NCBI RefSeq assembly: GCF_036711975.1
Contig: NC_091970.1
Location: 7,943,501 to 8,007,500, forward strand
Length of the DNA: 64,000 nucleotides
Reading direction: 5' to 3'
DNA from: Onthophagus taurus
Lineage: Eukaryota > Arthropoda > Insecta > Coleoptera > Scarabaeidae
Shown: piece after piece, positions 45,833-57,200 of the stretch
Position numbering within the stretch: position 1 is the first letter of the stretch
How the letters are laid out: each line of letters starts with the position of its first letter
Notes under the pieces: model-generated
Database searches by the model: none
The model's input: only the letters and a program-made list of their open reading frames with translations
What the model was told of the DNA's origin: nothing
Position numbers and translations under genes: made by a program

Positions 45833-46155
45833 TATCGATTACAATTTTTTTATTTTCCTTTATATCTTCGCTTAAAGTTATAATAACGTTTTCGTTATTT
45901 TGAGTTTTATTTCCTGCTATAATCGTAACTAACAGTAAAGCCTAAAAATAAATTAATTTATATTAATCAAATTGACAATGACATAATTTAAAGAGGTTAT
46001 GTGTCAAAAATCAAAACGACAACTTAAAAGTACTTAAATTTTATTTTTTGCGTTTTTATTAAAACATTTTAGTTTATTTATTATATTTATTTATAAACTT
46101 TCGCTTTCCCCACGAAAGGTGTTAAAATCGGGAATATTTTGGCATTATTAGGTTA
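45833..46155 (-). pseudogene. GALK exon-2 and exon-1 fragment, copy 3
   Basis: 45833-45945 matches part of GALK exon 2 (44199-44316), then intron 1 sequence, then a short piece of exon 1 (about 46095-46150). Most of exon 1 is deleted, and the remaining start region reads ttggcattattagg instead of ttgccattattcgg. It cannot encode galactokinase. Confidence 0.82.
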
Positions 46156-46368
46156 AAAAATCAATTCCGTATGATTATTACAAGCTGTGTCAAAAGTCTC
46201 GTTTTGTGTTTTATGTTATTTAAACTTTTCGACCTCGACGATTATTTCTATTCCACTGACTTTGAATTGCAAAGGATTTTCTGAAAGCCAGCATAAAATA
46301 ATCATGTGATAACGGTTCAGATAAGTTTTAAAATAATAACTCAAAAGATTTTTTTTCCATTTAATACA

Positions 46369-48162
46369 ATGTCAGTATCGGATCCCCTTATAAAGGATCT
46401 TAAAGGTAATTTTAGATATCTACAAAAAAGTGGTTATTAACTAGCTGATTATAAATAAATACGAAAAAATTATTTTTAAATTTTGAGGTTATGTTGTTTT
46501 TTTTTTGTTATCTTAATAATGTTGTTTATATTTATTAGTTATGTATTAAACCCTATATGATCAACCTAAATCGTCGTTTTCACTTAATTTCTAATTATTT
46601 TTAACTTATTTCACCTAAAAACAGTATTTATTTAAATTTATTTTAAATTTGAGGTTATGTTTACATTTTAGGTTGCATTCTAAATTTTTTCGAAGAAATC
46701 AAAGAAAACGGCATAAACGATTCGAACCCAGATTTATTGGTGTTTTGTTCAACAACAGAAAAGATCTTCAGCACGGGATTAAATCAAATCCACAATACTT
46801 TGGGTTTTATAAAAAGCATCAATAATCCTTGGTTATGGCTCGATAAAATCGCCTCTGATAAAGCAATTTCTTTCACTTACCTTAATTGCGTTGAAAAAGT
46901 AAGAAAATGCAAAAGCATTCAAACCAACTTAGGGAGATTACGACTTCTCATAAGACTTTGTTTGTCTCAAAAATGTTTACACATTCCGTTGGAATATTTA
47001 GTGAGTTTTTAAAGATTTAAATTAATCAAAATTAATTAATTAATTTTTTAGATAACTTCAAAGAAGTTAAACGTGTATTATAACGAAAATTGCATTATTG
47101 GAGATGAAATTTTAAGCGAAATCTTACTTTCGGTGTTCCGACAAGTTTCAAAAATCCCTTTTCACCTCAACGTTAACAATAATTCTTTCTTGGATACTTC
47201 GTGGAACATGCCGGAAGTTTTACATGTTGAATTTGTACCTTGTGACACTCTCGGAATGACTGTTAGGTACTATTTTAATCAATTAAAATAAAAAATCATC
47301 AATCTTTTTGTATTTATAGCTTCTCTGGAGATAAAGCAGTGATTATGAGCATAAAATCAAACAGTGTAGCTTCAGAAAATGTAAAAGTAGCTTAATAATT
47401 CAATTTTGTTTTAATTCGTTTCAATTTTTAGGGGAACATTGAAATCGGTGATATCCTCGAATCATTAAACGGTTGCCTTATAACTTCATCAACAAAAAAT
47501 CGTCTTCGTCACATTTTTAAAAGCGCAAAAGGACGTCCGGTAACCCTCACGATAATCAAAGCGGTTCGGGGTGATTTAAAACAAATTTATGGCCCAATTT
47601 TAACCGTTTTAAAGGATGTTCGATTAGATCCTGATATTTTAAGGAGTAGATTGTCTGAATGCACTGATTCAAACGATAATTTACGAAGGAAATACACCGG
47701 GAGTGGTTTGCGTGTAACTTACATGGGTTATGTGGTTGTTGGTTCTAAAGGTGATGTTAAACAAATTGATAAAGCCGTTTCAAGCGTTTTTAATCCGTCG
47801 ATGAATAACGAGGCTACGAAATATTTTAAAACTCGCAAAGATGTTTGTTTTGAATTGGGGGAGTTGGGGGTGAAATGTATTGATTTGGCGACGTCGGAAA
47901 TTGTTACGAAACATTCTTATATGGAGATTTCTTCGTGTGGGAGTGTTGCTTCATTACCGAATTATTTTGCTTATATTGCTGGGTAATTAATTATTAAAAA
48001 AGTTGGGTTAATTTCTTTTAAATATTTTTTTTTAGTGATGATTATTGTAACACAGCGAAGATTTTTACGTGCTACATTTTCTTCGGGAGATCAAATGAAA
48101 TGGTTATGACAATTTTGCAGAGTATTGGTCAAGGATTTCATCGGACTCACTTTGCCGTTTAA
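46369..48162 (+). CDS. RUN-PDZ-PTB domain adaptor protein
   Basis: Six exons (46369-46405, 46672-47000, 47052-47266, 47320-47380, 47432-47982, 48036-48162), phases consistent, give 439 residues. Residues about 15-150 resemble a RUN domain (small-GTPase effector module; LWLDKIASDKAISFTYLNCV, GRLRLLIRLCLSQKCL). Residues about 179-257 are PDZ-like (TLGMTVSFSG, IEIGDILESLNG). Residues about 304-436 are a PTB/PID domain (LRVTYMGYVVVG, ending GQGFHRTHFAV). I do not recall a named gene with this order. The modules suggest a membrane-traffic or signalling adaptor linking a Rab/Rap-type GTPase to a receptor tail (inference). Its first exon is duplicated upstream. Confidence 0.78.
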
Positions 48163-48613
48163 GGCTGTGATATTATTATCATTACAAAGAATAGATTCTT
48201 ACATTAATTTATTTTACTTTTAAGATATAAATTTATTGTATTTATTTATTATCTACATTAAATATAACATATCATTAAATTTTTTTTCAATTTTAATCAT
48301 TTTCGTCGTGGTTGGTAACACTTCTTATAACAAATTAAAGTTAATCTTTAAACATTTATAAAAATACGTTTAATTAATGTCTTGTTTTGAATAATAATCG
48401 TTATAAAAATGTTGTAAATTAAATGTTTAAAAAAAGATTATAAATATGAATTAAATTGGTAAAATTTTAAGATTTGTCAAAACACGATTTTGAGGTTATG
48501 CTAAGTTTATATCAAATAAGTTTGTATATATATGAAGTGATCTAGATAAGTAAATAAAACATAACTTAAGTAACATTCAAGAACGAATATTAAAAAAATA
48601 AATAAATAAATAA

Positions 48614-50530
48614 ATTAGCGCCATCTAGGGACAATCCTCCATATTGATAGTATTTTGACATTTCAAAACCACCGTTTGTATTCCTTCTTAAAATCATCGA
48701 ATTTTACAAAAACTAAGTTTAATTGCACCAAATAACCCATCAAAACACATTTTTGAACGCGCATAGTACCTATTCAAAGTGATTTTAGGTCCCACGAAAA
48801 GATTTTTATTCCACAAATGTATCAAAGAAGTTTTTATTGAAACATAACCTCACTTTTTATTAATTGGAATTTGGCGTTATTCATCAAAATAAAGTTGTAA
48901 GTTCATTAATTGTATAATTTATGAATTTGTTGGTTAAAACTTTTACTATTTCTAAGTATTTTTAGGATCAATTTTATTCATTTATTTTTTTAGGAAAAAA
49001 CTTGGAATTTATTAATTTATTAATAAGATGTTCATGTTACATCTCAATTGAATCATCTTTACACCGGGATTTAGTAAAATAAGTAAGTAAAACAACTTAA
49101 GAACGAATATTAAAAAAAAAAATTAAATAAATTAGCGCCATCTAGGGGCAATCCTCCATATTAATAGTATTTTGACATTTCAAAACCACCGTTTGTATTC
49201 CTTCTTAAAATCATCGAATTTTACAAAAAATAAGTTTAATTGCACCAAATAACCCATCAAAACACATTTTTGAACGCGCAAAGAACCTATTCAAAGTGAT
49301 TTTAGGTCCCACGGAAAGATTTTTACTCCACAAATGTATCAGAGAAGTTTTTATCGAAACATAACCCCACTTTTTTTTATTGGGAATTTGGGGCGATTCA
49401 TGAAGATAAAGTTGTAAGTTCATTAATTATACTATTTATGAATTTGTTGGGTAAAACTTTTACTATTTCTACGTATTTTTATTATCAATTTTATTCATTT
49501 ATTTTTTTAGGAAAAAACTTGGAATTTATTAATTTATTAATAAGATGTTCATGTTACATCTCAATTGAATCATCTTTACGCCGGGATTTAGTAAGATAAG
49601 TAAGTAAAACATAACTTAAGAACGAATATTAAAAAAAAAAATAATTAAATTAGCGCCATCTAGGGACAATCCTCCATATTAATAGTATTTTGACATTTCA
49701 AAACCACCGTTTGTATTCCTTCTTAAAATCATCGAATTTTACAAAAAATAAGTTTTATTGCACCAAATAACCCATCAAAACACATTTTTGAACGCGCAAA
49801 GTACCTATTCAAAGTGATTTTAGGTCCCACGGAAAGATTTTTACTCCACAAATGTATCAAAGAAGTTTTTATCGAAACATAACCCCACTTTTTTTTTATT
49901 GGAAATTTGGGGCGATTCATCAAGATAAAGTTGTAAGTTCATTAATTATACTATTTATGAATTTGTTGGGTAAAACTTTTACTATTTCTACGTATTTTTA
50001 TTATCAATTTTATTCATTTACTTTTTTAGGAAAAAATTTGGAGTTAATAAATGCAAAATTGGTTTGTATCGGATATTTTCTTCATGTTACATCTCAATTG
50101 GATCATCTTTACGCCGGGATTTAGTAAAATAAGTAAGTAAAACATAACTTAAGAACGAATATTAAAAAAAAAATAAATAAATTAGCGCCATCTAGGGACA
50201 ATCCTCCATATTAATAGTATTTTGACATTTCAAAACCACCGTTTGTATTCCGTCTTAAAATCATCGAATTTTACAAAAAATAAGTTTAATTGTGCCAAAT
50301 AACCCATCAAAATACATTTTTGAACGTGCAAAGTACCTATTCAAAGTGATTTTAGGTCCCACGAAGAGATTTTACTCCACAAATGTATCAAAGAAGTTTT
50401 TATCGAAACATAACCCCACTTTTTTTTTATTGGGAATTTGCGGCGATTCATCAAAATAAAGTAAGTTCACTAATTATACTATTTATGAATTTGTTGGTTA
50501 AAACTTTTACTATTTCTAAGTATTTTTACA
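48614..50530. repeat. Tandem repeat of about 520 bp, four copies
   Basis: The landmark ttagcgccatctagg occurs at about 48617, 49135, 49653 and 50182, giving periods of 518, 518 and 529 bp. Units share tcaaaaccaccgtttgtatt and aggtcccacg and are interrupted by small indels only. The open frames within are repeat translations without coding features. The array lies between the RUN-PDZ-PTB gene and the 3' end of BLTP2. Confidence 0.88.
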
Positions 50531-51241
50531 AGCAATTATTTTAATGTTTCAAAATTAATTAATCAAATTTAATGAAAGAATTAAAAGTTTACTAAAATTA
50601 ATTACTTACAATGAAACAAGAATTAGAATTTAATTAATTTTCGCATTTCCGCCTGTTCTTTTCTTTGTTTGATTTTGGATCATTACCTAATAGTAACATC
50701 TGGCGCGTATTTCTCTAACATTTACAAAGTCAATTGGGCTTTACCTCTTTCTTTATCGCATTTACATTACTTTACCATGGCTGATAAGCTCGCAAAAACC
50801 TTAGTACGCCATAATATCGAATTGAATCGATCGAAAACGTAGAAGGGCTTCGAACCTTAGGATTTCCTTTGGATTTTTTAGTACTTAATATTTTACTGCA
50901 AAAGATCTCTCTAAAAAAGCTCTTTCGAAATTCCGACGTTTCTTGAAGGGCACGCAAAACATAGAAAACATGTGGAAAATGAAATTTTCTACTTTTAGGT
51001 CTAGTGTTAGTTCTAGTTTTATATCATTAAGACGAAGACTAGACCTAGAACTAGAATTATTCAGCTAAACCTGAATGTTTCTAGTTCTAAATCTATGAAC
51101 TCAACTTACCCTTAAAATGACTTATTATAATATACCCAGGACATATTCAAAATCAAACATGCACCTTATAATAAAGTTATAATAATAAATTAATAATGAA
51201 AATACAATTATATACAAGTATATTTAAAAATTAAACCTTCG
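50531..51241. other. Intergenic stretch downstream of BLTP2
   Basis: No supported gene. 50995-51090 carries the ctagtgttagttctagtttta family also seen at 4000-4160 and 30900-30985, here with both arms of an inverted arrangement. Confidence 0.45.
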
Positions 51242-54200
51242 TCATTTGGTTATTTTAAATATACCAACACCTTTCTTTCCAGTTTTTCCTTCATTTTTCA
51301 CTCCAGGTCCTAATAACATACAAGCTTTATCCTCTTCGTGCGGGGAAGAACTTTCATTTGAAGCACCAATATTTCTTTTAAACTGCAATTTTTGTTTGAT
51401 TGCTTGTGATAAAATAACTTTTCGACTATCGTTATTAATAGCCATTAATAAATCTAACCAAGTCCAAGTGACATTGTGATATTCCAACGTGGGAATGATA
51501 AGGGAAAAATCTCGGATATCCTCAAGATTTTTTTCTTTATTTCCTTTGTAACTAACTCTAACCGGAACTTCGGGAATTTTAATATAAATAAATAACTTAT
51601 TTTTTTCAGCCCGTTCCTTCATTTTCTCAACATCATCAACGGGAATGTAAAAATTCGAATCCCGGCTTCGTTTCGTAGACGATCTTAACTTTTTATTTTT
51701 AGTGAAAGGCTCCGCGGGTTGTTGTTCGATATCTTCCCCACGATCAGCTTCGATATTATCCGGATCCCTTTCGGGAAAACAAAATTTCAACATGGTGTTA
51801 TAAAACTTCTTAGTTAAACCGATCGTTAATGGAACAACGTTTATCTCAAAATGTTCTTTAACGGAAATCCCTCCAACGGGGGGTTTTTCCCTACAAAATA
51901 TTCGCACAACCCTTTTATGCTCAACGGGCATATTGCTTTGAATTTCAGTTGGGCAAAGAACTTCTTTATATATTTGATTAGGTAACAAATTCGTCATGCG
52001 TAAATAACCTAATTCGAGGAGATGTTCAACGGAATCATCACTTTTCGATGTTTTCGTATAAAGAAAATTACTTAGAACTAAATCGGCAATTCCAATTTGC
52101 CCATCAGCCTCGGTTAGTCTCCATTGGGCGTGTTTAAAAAAAATTTCGTTCGCTTTTACGATTATTAAGGGTTTATCACTACGTAAAGTGGCTAAACGAT
52201 TATTTGCAAGCAATTGGGATTCTTTATAACAAGATAACATCATGTCTAATTCCTCACTGTGAGCGTTTAATTGATTTTTGCACTCATAAACTAAGCTTTC
52301 TAACGATTCCATTTCTTTTAAAATTTCTTTGTTTAATGGATCTTCCAATAAAGTTTTATGAACCAAATACGTCTCTTTTTCTAGTCGTCTTAATTTACTC
52401 ATTGTTGATCTTATTTGGGTTTGCAAATTTTGAATGGGACGACGTTGATCTTCAATACTATGTAATTGCAATTGAAATCGCATTCGCGCTAATCGTTCCG
52501 ATGCTTCTTTTCGATGGGGTTCAACGTATAATAATAAATTATTTACTATATCCAATAACATGGTATACTACAACATTTAATTAGTGTTAATGATTCAGTA
52601 AGGTTAAGTTACGAGCGTAGCGAGTTAATTAATAATAATATAATACTTTGTCCACGACTACTATTGATATTGATTCCATAAATTATTATTTTTTTAAATA
52701 AATTTTTGAATAAAGTTTAAACGTCAATGTGACATAAATTCAATGTTACCAACTTCACAATTTGTCAAAATTAAATGTCAATTTTATGAAACGTTTTGTT
52801 TTAAGAAAATTAATTAGTTTTCCGTTGATTATCTTTTCAACAAAATAGAGAATATAAATCATTGAAAAATCACCCAATTCTATCACTGGCAAACTTTAAG
52901 AAAGTCTAATAAAGCAGTCAATTTAATAAATATTCTCGAATGAAATCTGTAATACCGACCCGACCGACCACTATATCTATTCGGTAAGACTACAATATTA
53001 AATTTCGACTTTTGACACATTAAAAGTGAGGTTAGATTTTTATATTAAAATAGGTGTCATTAATGAATGATTTTATATACATTTATAAATCATATAAATA
53101 CACGATCGACGGAAAAAGGATATTGTTTTTGAATAGTTTAAAAAGTCCTAAAAAAATTATTTGACGTTTCAAATAATTATTATTAGTCTGTCAAATTGAT
53201 TTGTCCTTTTGTATTAAAAAACTCATTTATAAAGTATATATTTGCACGGAACTTTTGTAACAAAACAATACGATTTCCCCCCTCCACTCGTACTCAGCAG
53301 AAAATTTCATATAAAAGTTGTTCTAAATTAAATTCTAAAACGATTTTCTCAATAAAAATATGTATAAAAATATACATACACAAATTTTTTTGAGATTATG
53401 TTCCTAATTATTGATCAAATCAAAAAGTTTTATTAACAATATTTGTTTAGAATTACTTCAGGAACAGTGTTTGTTAATACAATTTTTTGCTAACTTGAAA
53501 TTTTAATTTCCCTCTGAATAGTATGCTATCAAAATTAATTATCTCAATAATTATTGTTTCTATCAAAAAATGTTTTAAATAAAATTTGTTTCAATTTCGA
53601 TTTTGAATCAATTATCTTAATAAAAAAAATTTACATTTCTATTAATTAAGCATCCAAGTGTAATTATGTATAAAAACGGAAAAATTATTATTTTGAGGTT
53701 ATCTCCTTAATTATTGATTAAATCAAAAAATTTTGTTAACAATGTTTGTTAAGAATTGCTTCAGGAACAGTCTTTGTTAAAACAATTTTTTTTTAACTTG
53801 AAATTTTAATTTCCCACTGAACAGCATGCTACAAAAATTAATATTTTTGAGGTTATATCCTTATTGTTGATTTAATCAAAAAATGTTGTTAACAAATTTT
53901 GTTTAGAATTACTTCAGGAACAGTGTTTGTTAATACAATTTTTTGCTAACTTGAAATTTTAATTTCCCTCTGAATAGTATGCTATCAAAATTAATTATCT
54001 CAATAATTATTGTTTCTATCAAAAAATGTTTTAAATAAAATTTGTTTCAATTTCGATTTTGAATCAATTATCTTAATAAAAAAAATTTACATTTCTATTA
54101 ATTAAGCATCCAAGTGTAATTATGTATAAAAACGGAAAAATTATTATTTTGAGGTTATCTCCTTAATTATTGATTAAATCAAAAAATTTTGTTAACAATG

Positions 54201-57200
54201 TTTGTTAAGAATTGCTTCAGGAACAATGTTTATTAAAACAATTTTTTTCTAACTTGAAATTTTAATTTCCCACTGAACAGTATGCTACAAAAATTAATAT
54301 TTTTGAGGTTATATCCTTATTGTTGATTTAATCAAAAAATGTTGTTAACAAATTTTGTTTAGAATTACTTCAGGAACAGTGTTTGTTAATACAATTTTTT
54401 GCTATCTTGAAATTTTAATTTCCCTCTGAATAGTATGCTATCAAAATTAATTATCTCAATAATTATTGTTTCTATCAAAAAATGTTTTAAATAAAATTTG
54501 TTTCAATTTCGATTTTGAATCAATTATCTGAATAAAAAAATTTTACATCTCTATTAATTAAGCATCTAAGTATAATTATGTATAAACATGGAAAAATTAT
54601 TATTTTGAGGTTATCTCCTTAATTATTGATTAAATCAAAAAATTTTGTTAACAATGTTTGTTAAGAATTGCTTCAGGAACAATGTTTATTAAAACAATTT
54701 TTTTCTAACTTGAAATTTTAATTTCCCACTGAACAGTATGCTACAAAAATTAATATTTTTGAGGTTATATCCTTATTGTTGATTTAATCAAAAAATGTTG
54801 TTAACAAATTTTGTTTAGAATTACTTCAGGAACAGTGTTTGTTAATACAATTTTTTGCTAACTTGAAATTTTAATTTCCCTCTGAATAGTATGCTATCAA
54901 AATTAATTATCTCAATAATTATTGTTTTTATCAAAAAATGTTTTAAATAAAAGTTGTTTCAATTTCGATTTTGAATCAATTATCTGAATAAAAAAATTTT
55001 ACATCTCTATTAATTAAGCATCTAAGTATAATTATGTATAAACATGGAAAAATTATTATTTTGAGGTTATCTCCTTAATTATTGATTAAATCAAAAAATT
55101 TTGTTAACAATGTTTGTTAAGAATTGCTTCAGGAACAATGTTTATTAAAACAATTTTTTTCTAACTTGAAATTTTAATTTCCCACTGAACAGTATGCTAC
55201 AAAAATTAATATTTTTGAGGTTATATCCTTATTGTTGATTTAATCAAAGAATGTTGTTAACAAATTTTGTTTAGAATTACTTCAGGAACAGTGTTTGTTA
55301 ATACAATTTTTTGCTAACTTGAAATTTTAATTTCCCTCTGAATAGTATTCTATCAAAATTAATTATCTCAATAATTATTGTTTCTATCAAAAAATGTTTT
55401 AAATAAAATTTGTTTCAATTTCGATTATGAATCAATTATCTGAATAAAAAAAATTTACATCTCTATTAATTAAGCATCTAAGTATAATTATGTATAAACA
55501 TGGACAAATTATTATTTTGAGGTTATCTCCTTAATTATTGATTAAATCAAAAAAATTTGTTAACAATGTTTGTTAAGAATTGCTTCAGGAACAATGTTTG
55601 TTAACACAATTTTTTTCTAACTTGAAATTTTAATTTCCCACTGAACAGTATGCTACAAAAATTAATATTTTTGAGGTTATATCCTTATTGTTGATTTAAT
55701 CAAAAAATGTTGTTAACAAAAATTGTTTAGAATTACTTCAGGAACAGTGTTTGTTAATACAATTTTTTGCTAACTTGAAATTTTAATTTCCCTCTGAATA
55801 GTATGCTATCAAAATTAATTATCTCAATAATTATTGTTTTTATCAAAAAATGTTTTAAATAAAATTTGTTTCAATTTCGATTATGAATCAATTATCTTAA
55901 TAAAAAAAATTTACATTTCTATTAATTAAGCATCCAAGTGTAATTATGTATAAAAACGGAAAAATTATTATTTTGAGGTTATCTCCTTAATTATTGATTA
56001 AATCAAAAAATTTTGTTAACAATGTTTGTTAAGAATTGCTTCAGGAACAATGTTTATTAAAACAATTTTTTTCTAACTTGAAATTTTAATTTCCCACTGA
56101 ACAGTATGCTACAAAAATTAATATTTTTGAGGTTATATCCTTATTGTTGATTTAATCAAAAAATGTTGTTAACAAAATTTGTTTAGAATTACTTCAGGAA
56201 CAGTGTTTGTTAATACAATTTTTTGCTAACTTGAAATTTTAATTTCCCTCTGAATAGTATTCTATCAAAATTAATTATCTCAATAATTATTGTTTCTATC
56301 AAAAAATGTTTTAAATAAAATTTGTTTCAATTTCGATTATGAATCAATTATCTGAATAAAAAAAATTTACATCTCTATTAATTAAGCATCTAAGTATAAT
56401 TATGTATAAACATGGACAAATTATTATTTTGAGGTTATCTCCTTAATTATTGATTAAATCAAAAAAATTTGTTAACAATGTTTGTTAAGAATTGCTTCAG
56501 GAACAATGTTTGTTAACACAATTTTTTTCTAACTTGAAATTTTAATTTCCCACTGAACAGTATGCTACAAAAATTAATATTTTTGAGGTTATATCCTTAT
56601 TGTTGATTTAATCAAAAAATGTTGTTAACAAAAATTGTTTAGAATTACTTCAGGAACAGTGTTTGTTAATACAATTTTTTGCTAACTTGAAATTTTAATT
56701 TCCCTCTGAATAGTATGCTATCAAAATTAATTATCTCAATAATTATTGTTTTTATCAAAAAATGTTTTAAATAAAATTTGTTTCAATTTCGATTATGAAT
56801 CAATTATCTTAATAAAAAAAATTTACATTTCTATTAATTAAGCATCCAAGTGTAATTATGTATAAAAACGGAAAAATTATTATTTTGAGGTTATCTCCTT
56901 AATTATTGATTAAATCAAAAAATTTTGTTAACAATGTTTGTTAAGAATTGCTTCAGGAACAATGTTTATTAAAACAATTTTTTTCTAACTTGAAATTTTA
57001 ATTTCCCACTGAACAGTATGCTACAAAAATTAATATTTTTGAGGTTATATCCTTATTGTTGATTTAATCAAAAAATGTTGTTAACAAAATTTGTTTAGAA
57101 TTACTTCAGGAACAGTGTTTGTTAATACAATTTTTTGCTAACTTGAAATTTTAATTTCCCTCTGAATAGTATGCTATCAAAATTAATTATCTCAATAATT

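Larger units (their letters stand above)
44519..46700. repeat. Triplicated divergent-promoter block between GALK and the RUN-PDZ-PTB gene
   Basis: The original block runs from GALK exon 1 (44519) through the promoter and first exon of the plus-strand gene to its exon 2, where it breaks at about 45195. A second copy starts directly at about 45200 (681-bp period) and is interrupted near 45579. A third copy, starting in GALK exon 2 sequence (about 45833), runs to the functional exon 2 at 46672. Landmarks present three times are gtcagtatcggatccccttat (about 44857; start codon lost at 45522; 46371) and attcggttaaaaaa / attaggttaaaaaa next to the GALK start. Confidence 0.9.
45579..48547. repeat. 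Inverted repeat pair enclosing the RUN-PDZ-PTB gene
   Basis: 45579-45802 is the reverse complement of 48311-48547 at roughly 85% identity by eye (shared cttgttttgaataataatcg in inverse orientation). The left arm interrupts promoter-block copy 2 and the right arm lies 149 bp beyond the gene's stop. No transposase or classical ends are visible. Confidence 0.8.

Noticed and set aside
49211-50124. Several frames in the 520-bp tandem array
   Set aside because: They recur with the repeat period and break at indels between units, so they reflect DNA repetition and not a protein.
50772-50957. Frames around an ATG at 50775 (MADKLAK...)
   Set aside because: The plus-strand frame ends after about 20 codons and the minus-strand frame has no features. 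No splice continuation was found.
52561-52563. BLTP2 last exon as a separate 439-codon gene starting at its first methionine
   Set aside because: The exon has an acceptor 6 bp upstream and joins in phase to 61269-61639, restoring the conserved NSLQYTMLLDIVNNLL block of a much longer protein.
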